Below the pieces are notes generated by a model. That model had not been told where the DNA came from, did no database searches, and was given only the letters and a program-made list of their open reading frames with translations. This document shows, piece after piece, positions 60,206 to 64,000 of a stretch of DNA of 64,000 nt. Made by a program: the position numbers and the translations under genes. The DNA comes from Armatimonadetes bacterium DC (GTDB taxonomy: Bacteria; Armatimonadota; Fimbriimonadia; Fimbriimonadales; GBS-DC): contig LDYB01000019.1 of NCBI GenBank assembly GCA_001442985.1, positions 62,001-126,000 of the forward strand. The letters run 5' to 3'. Positions within the stretch are counted from its first letter, which is position 1. The number at the start of each line of letters is the position of its first letter.

Positions 60206-60253
60206 AGACCTCCCGAATACTTAACGATTCTGGCAGTTTGGCGTTGCGTCCAC

Positions 60254-60269
60254 AGCGCCAAACGGCGCT
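60254..60269. other. Hairpin in the divergent ftsH/peroxidase region
   Basis: AGCGCC-aaac-GGCGCT makes a 6-bp hairpin between the two divergent genes, in the ftsH leader or promoter. Two direct CCTGATAG copies follow at about 60300-60318. The role is unknown; nothing else was recognised in the 161-bp gap. Confidence 0.4.
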
Positions 60270-60366
60270 CTTCCAGAGTCAAGTATACCCCAAATCTTGC
60301 CTGATAGTTCCCTGATAGCAGGAATTGGTATGCCTGCCCCGTAAACGACTCACCTGGTGAGCAACG

Positions 60367-62730
60367 ATGCGACGACGAACGGCTCTTCTGGGCGGAAGCG
60401 TGTTGACCTTATTGGGGCTTCTGACGCTCTCGGCGCTTTCGGACGCAACGCAGTGGCGCGGCATGCGCATCGCACAGGGCGCGTTAGTGCCCGACCCGCC
60501 CCCACGCGCAGGCGAGGAACCCGCCACAGGGCTGCAGAAACCCTTCCCGAAAGAAATTGTCCAGCCGCCCGACAACCCCACCACCCCCGAAAAGGTGGAG
60601 CTGGGACGCCTGCTCTTCTTTGACCCGATTCTCTCCGACGACAACACGCTCTCGTGCGCCCACTGCCACCATCCCGATCTGGGCTTTTCTGATGGGTTAC
60701 CGCGTTCCCGGGGCAAGGGCGCTGCCGGGGCAGGCACTCAGCGCAAAGGCGGGATTGAACTCGCCCGAAGCGCGCCCACCCTCTGGAACGCCGTGTTCAA
60801 CCACCGCCAGTTCTGGGATGGGCGCGCCCGCGACCTGGAAGAGCAGGCGCGCATGGTCATCACCACGCCCGAAGAGGTCAACGCCGACCCCGAAGCGCTG
60901 GTACGCGAACTGAAAGCCATCCCCGAATACCGGCGCCTGTTTGACCGCGCCTTCGGCGGCAAAAACGGCGAGTCCATCACCTTCACCAACATTGTGCGGG
61001 CGATTGCGGCGTTTGAGCGCACGCTGGTCAGCTACAACTCACGATTTGACCGCTACGCTGCGGGCGACGGCAGCGCCCTCACACCGCAGGAGAAGCGCGG
61101 GCTTAAACTCTTCCTCTCGCCCAAAACGCGATGCAACGAGTGCCACGGCATCCCCACCTTTGCCAATCGCGACTTCAAAGTGATTGGCGTGCCGCCTGTG
61201 CCGGGCGCCCCTGAAGATAAGCCCAAGCCCGAAGCCGAAAAGGGCAGAGGCGGCGGTCCCAACGGCGCGTTCAAGATTGCCACCCTGCGCAATATCGCGC
61301 TCACCGCGCCCTATATGCGCAACGGCGCGTTCGCCACTCTTGAGGAAGTTCTCGACTTCTACGCTGGGGGCGGCGGACGCGGGCGCGGACTCGATGTGCC
61401 CCTGCAGGACGATAAAATCCGCAAGTTCCAGCTCACCCAGCAGGAAAAAGAAGACCTGATTGCGTTTTTGCTCGCGCTCACCGATGAGAGCGCCAAGCCG
61501 CCCATCCCGAAGCGCGTGCCTTCAGGATTACCCGTCGTGCCGCGGCTGGTGCCCAACCTGCCCACGAAGCTCAACATCGATAGTCCCGAACTCAAGCGCA
61601 TTCAGGCGATGCACCGTGAGCGCCAGACCACAGCCCGTCAAGTCGCGCTCGCCTCGCATACAACACAGCCCCAACGCCCCACGAGAACCGAGCAGAAGCC
61701 GACTCAGAAGATTGTAGAGGTGCGCCCCGGACAGAGCATTCAGGAAGCGGTGGATCGCGCAGGGCGCAACGGTGTCGTGCGCATCTACCCCGGCGTCTAC
61801 CACGAGAATGTGCTGGTGATTCATCACGGCGTGCGGATTGAGGGCGTCATTCAAAACGGCAAGCGCCCCGTGCTGGACGGCAAAAACGAGCTGCCCGACG
61901 GTATCTCGGCGCTCGGCAACGATTTCACCGTGCAGGGGCTTGAAATCCGCAACTATCAGGGCAACGGCGTGGTGGTTCACGGCGCACGGAATGTGGTCTT
62001 CCGCGACCTCGTGGTGGACAACACGGGCTTGTACGGTGTCTACCCCGTAGAATGCGACGGCGTGCTGGTGGAACACTGCACCGTGTCGCGCGTGCGCGAC
62101 GCAGGCATCTATGTGGGGCAGTCGCGCAACATCATCGTGCGGCGTAATAAAGCTTTCCAGAATGTAACGGGCATCGAGATTGAGAACTGCGTGAACGCGC
62201 TCGTCGAGGACAACGAGGTTTATGAGAACACAGGCGGGATTCTGGTCTTCCTGCTACCCTTCAACCCCTCCAAAGTGCAGGAGCAAGCCATCGTGCGGCG
62301 CAATAAGGTCTACAACAACAACACGCCCAACTTCGGTGACCCCGGCGCGATTGTTTCCAATGTGCTGAAGGGCACAGGGATTATGCTCCTTGCGGCAGAC
62401 CGCACCGAAGTCTACGAAAACGAAGTCGTGGGCAACGACACTTTCGGGATTCTGGTGGTCAGCTTGCTGAACCTGTTCCCGCGCGATACCAAACTGGATG
62501 TAGACCCCTTCCCCGACCACAACAAAATCTACAACAACACGGTTCGCGATAACGGCAAGAACCCCGACACGCGCCTCGCCCGCTTCGGCGTGCCTGCGGT
62601 AGACCTGCTCTGGGATCTCTCAGGGCAGGGCAACGGCTGGGACCAGCCGGGCGTGAAGAGCTTCCCGCCGCAACTGCCCCCCATCAAGCGCGAAACCCCA
62701 GCAGGAAATCAGGGAGGTGTGGAAAATTAA
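60367..62730 (+). CDS. Diheme cytochrome c peroxidase (MauG-like) fused to a beta-helix domain
   Basis: The 787-residue protein has a signal/anchor helix (residues 7-25), then a MauG/CCP-type part with two heme-binding motifs, CAHCH (97-101) and CNECH (256-260), and the typical [27 protein letters not shown] and [23 protein letters not shown] segments. A Pro/Arg-rich linker (about 390-455) leads to a right-handed parallel beta-helix (about 465-745) with repeats such as [36 protein letters not shown] and [11 protein letters not shown]. Diheme peroxidases reduce hydrogen peroxide or modify proteins; beta-helix domains usually bind carbohydrate or protein. A GGTGAG site lies 6 nt before the ATG. 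Confidence 0.9.
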   Translation: MRRRTALLGGSVLTLLGLLTLSALSDATQWRGMRIAQGALVPDPPPRAGEEPATGLQKPFPKEIVQPPDNPTTPEKVELGRLLFFDPILSDDNTLSCAHCHHPDLGFSDGLPRSRGKGAAGAGTQRKGGIELARSAPTLWNAVFNHRQFWDGRARDLEEQARMVITTPEEVNADPEALVRELKAIPEYRRLFDRAFGGKNGESITFTNIVRAIAAFERTLVSYNSRFDRYAAGDGSALTPQEKRGLKLFLSPKTRCNECHGIPTFANRDFKVIGVPPVPGAPEDKPKPEAEKGRGGGPNGAFKIATLRNIALTAPYMRNGAFATLEEVLDFYAGGGGRGRGLDVPLQDDKIRKFQLTQQEKEDLIAFLLALTDESAKPPIPKRVPSGLPVVPRLVPNLPTKLNIDSPELKRIQAMHRERQTTARQVALASHTTQPQRPTRTEQKPTQKIVEVRPGQSIQEAVDRAGRNGVVRIYPGVYHENVLVIHHGVRIEGVIQNGKRPVLDGKNELPDGISALGNDFTVQGLEIRNYQGNGVVVHGARNVVFRDLVVDNTGLYGVYPVECDGVLVEHCTVSRVRDAGIYVGQSRNIIVRRNKAFQNVTGIEIENCVNALVEDNEVYENTGGILVFLLPFNPSKVQEQAIVRRNKVYNNNTPNFGDPGAIVSNVLKGTGIMLLAADRTEVYENEVVGNDTFGILVVSLLNLFPRDTKLDVDPFPDHNKIYNNTVRDNGKNPDTRLARFGVPAVDLLWDLSGQGNGWDQPGVKSFPPQLPPIKRETPAGNQGGVEN

Positions 62731-62737
62731 CTCGCGT

Positions 62738-63772
62738 ATGCGAAACTGGCTCTGGCTGGGTTTGATGGCGTGCATGCTTGGCGTCGGGGCAGGGCAGGAT
62801 CTGGAGTCTTACCTGCGCCTGCGCAAGCAGCACAAAGTGTCGCAGCTGACTCCAGCGGGCGCGCTGGAACTGGTGGTGGGCAAGCGCGTGCTGGAGGTGG
62901 AAGGCGTCGTGCGCGGCTACACTGCTGTGGACGATTACACCTCCATCTATCTGGAGATAGACTCCAGCAAAAGCCTGCCGATTCGGGTTCGCCCCAGCGA
63001 CCGCTGGGTGCTGAACGGGCAGGTGCGTATCCGCGCGCTGGTGCAGGTCACGCGCGAAAACGAGTGGGCGATGCCCGACTACCAGCTGCTGGGCGCCACC
63101 TATGCCAGCACTTTCGCACGGTGGGAAGCGCAGGAACGGGCACGCCAGCAAACCCAGCCGCCAAAAAGCCAGCCCCAGAACACACCCCGACCCCCCGCAC
63201 GCGGCAAAGACCTCGCCAGCCGAAACGCCTCGCCCAAACAACCCCCCACGATTGTGGACTGGCAGACCTTCGCCCGCAATCTGGAAAGCTATGTGCCCTA
63301 CTATTATCAGGCTATTCGCAAGTTCAACCCCCGCCTGAACCCTGCCACTGCCGAACAGATTGCACGCGCCATCTTGCATTTCAGCGTACGATACGGCGTA
63401 GACCCCCGTTTCATCATGGCGATTGTGCTGGTGGAATCGGGCTTCAACCCGTCCGCTACCTCGCGAAAAGGCGCGATGGGGTTGGGACAACTGATGCCGG
63501 GCACCGCGCGCGGGCTGGGGGTTGTAGACCCCTACGACCCCATCCAGAATCTGGAAGGCACGGTGCGCCTCGTGCGTGGGCATCTGGTCAAATACTGGTC
63601 GCAAACGGGCGACCCCGACGGCTGGGACCATGTGATTCTCGCGCTGGCGGCGTATAACGCAGGCTCTGGCGCGGTGCGCCGACACGGCGGCGTGCCCCCC
63701 TACAAAGAGACCCAGAACTACATCCGCAAGGTGATTCGCGTCTACAAACAACTTTGCGGCGTCAAAGAGTGA
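62738..63772 (+). CDS. Lytic transglycosylase (SLT domain)
   Basis: The 344-residue protein has a signal peptide (LWLGLMACMLGVGAG), an OB-like N-domain (about 40-120), a Pro/Gln-rich linker and a C-terminal SLT domain. The catalytic glutamate is in VLVESGFNPSATSRKGAMGLGQLMPGTARGLGV, and AAYNAGSGAVRRHGG is the usual second motif. It cuts peptidoglycan between MurNAc and GlcNAc. The ATG at 62738 is used; the in-frame GTG at 62717 is not likely because it overlaps the GGGAGG site and the previous gene. Confidence 0.88.
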   Translation: MRNWLWLGLMACMLGVGAGQDLESYLRLRKQHKVSQLTPAGALELVVGKRVLEVEGVVRGYTAVDDYTSIYLEIDSSKSLPIRVRPSDRWVLNGQVRIRALVQVTRENEWAMPDYQLLGATYASTFARWEAQERARQQTQPPKSQPQNTPRPPARGKDLASRNASPKQPPTIVDWQTFARNLESYVPYYYQAIRKFNPRLNPATAEQIARAILHFSVRYGVDPRFIMAIVLVESGFNPSATSRKGAMGLGQLMPGTARGLGVVDPYDPIQNLEGTVRLVRGHLVKYWSQTGDPDGWDHVILALAAYNAGSGAVRRHGGVPPYKETQNYIRKVIRVYKQLCGVKE

Positions 63773-63773
63773 G

Positions 63774-64000
63774 ATGGCTATCGTGATTGAGCCGATGGAA
63801 GAATCGCATCTTCCAGAGGTGATGCGCATCGAGCGCGCAGTCTTCCAGCCGGGCTGGTCGGAGCAAGCCTTTCTGCAGGATTTGCGCAACCCCTCGGCGT
63901 TTTACCTCGTGCTACGCTTTCAGGGCAAAATTGTGGGCTACGCTGGCATGTGGATGGTGGTGGACGAAGCGCATATCACCAATGTCGCCGTGTTGCCCGA
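63774..64000 (+). CDS. rimI: Ribosomal protein S18-alanine N-acetyltransferase RimI, N-terminal part
   Basis: The gene runs off the right edge; 75 codons are visible. The translation begins MAIVIEPMEESHLPEVMRIER and continues FQPGWSEQAFLQDLRNP, FYLVLRFQGKIVGYAGMWMV and DEAHITNVAVLP, which matches the GNAT fold of RimI with the ITNVAV strand before the acetyl-CoA loop. RimI acetylates ribosomal protein S18; in some organisms the same family acts with TsaB/TsaD. It starts 1 bp after the transglycosylase stop, so the two are co-transcribed. Confidence 0.88.
   Translation, partial: MAIVIEPMEESHLPEVMRIERAVFQPGWSEQAFLQDLRNPSAFYLVLRFQGKIVGYAGMWMVVDEAHITNVAVLP

Overview
The window is a GC-rich (roughly 60% by eye), densely coded bacterial chromosome segment with about 55 genes and little intergenic space. 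No rRNA, tRNA or CRISPR array was seen. The mix suggests a thermophilic or soil-type member of the Armatimonadota or a related phylum: a PEP-CTERM protein, a prepilin-like protein with the '[29 protein letters not shown]' style of N-terminus, a tricorn-type protease, DUF1080, dockerin and PEP domains, and a clade II-type nitrous oxide reductase. That placement is inferred from gene families only; no phylogenetic marker was tested.

Layout. 1-7.2 kb: end of queE, a PEP-CTERM protein, DUF2905-queA (queuosine), a fasciclin remnant, a hairpin repeat, then Uma2-prmC-galE on the minus strand and a dockerin-tailed secreted protein. 7.3-14.3 kb: a tricorn-like protease, a Rpn-type nuclease with a tandem QGLQ repeat, and a minus-strand run of MFS transporter, esterase, NIL-domain and AhpD-like genes. 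14.4-22.4 kb: a minus-strand operon DUF1080-M24 peptidase-Eco57I-type methylase-NurA-HerA, a candidate DNA-processing or defence system. 22.5-25.9 kb: MarR regulator, metallophosphatase, secreted glycoside-hydrolase-like protein. 25.9-30.8 kb: a five-gene phage-head cassette (Mu gpI-like protease/scaffold, decoration protein, Mu gpT-like capsid, small protein, large putative hydrolase) with no terminase, portal, tail or integrase. 30.9-31.9 kb: prepilin-like protein and a small lipoprotein.

32-38.4 kb: a compact nitrous-oxide respiration operon of only three reading frames: nosZ, then a single 1271-codon frame joining a NosB-like membrane domain, NosD, NosF and NosY, then nosL. It has a clear promoter, a palindromic operator candidate and an internal terminator after nosZ. 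38.4-41.5 kb: a second, larger hairpin repeat, then a RecQ helicase fused to a ComF-type phosphoribosyltransferase followed by a DprA-like gene. 41.6-46.3 kb: flgB-flgC-fliE-fliF-fliG-fliH. 46.3-52.2 kb: a large glycosidase and mreB-mreC-[antitoxin-like/PIN toxin]-mreD. 52.3-64 kb: glutamate dehydrogenase, two glycosyltransferase genes, DJ-1/PfpI protein, Spy-like protein, ftsH operon, a diheme peroxidase fused to a beta-helix, a lytic transglycosylase and the start of rimI.

The most unusual items are the NosB-D-F-Y single-chain fusion, the tail-less capsid cassette, the methylase-NurA-HerA operon, the RecQ-ComF/DprA pair and a modular multi-hairpin intergenic repeat whose stems show compensatory changes and swapped order.
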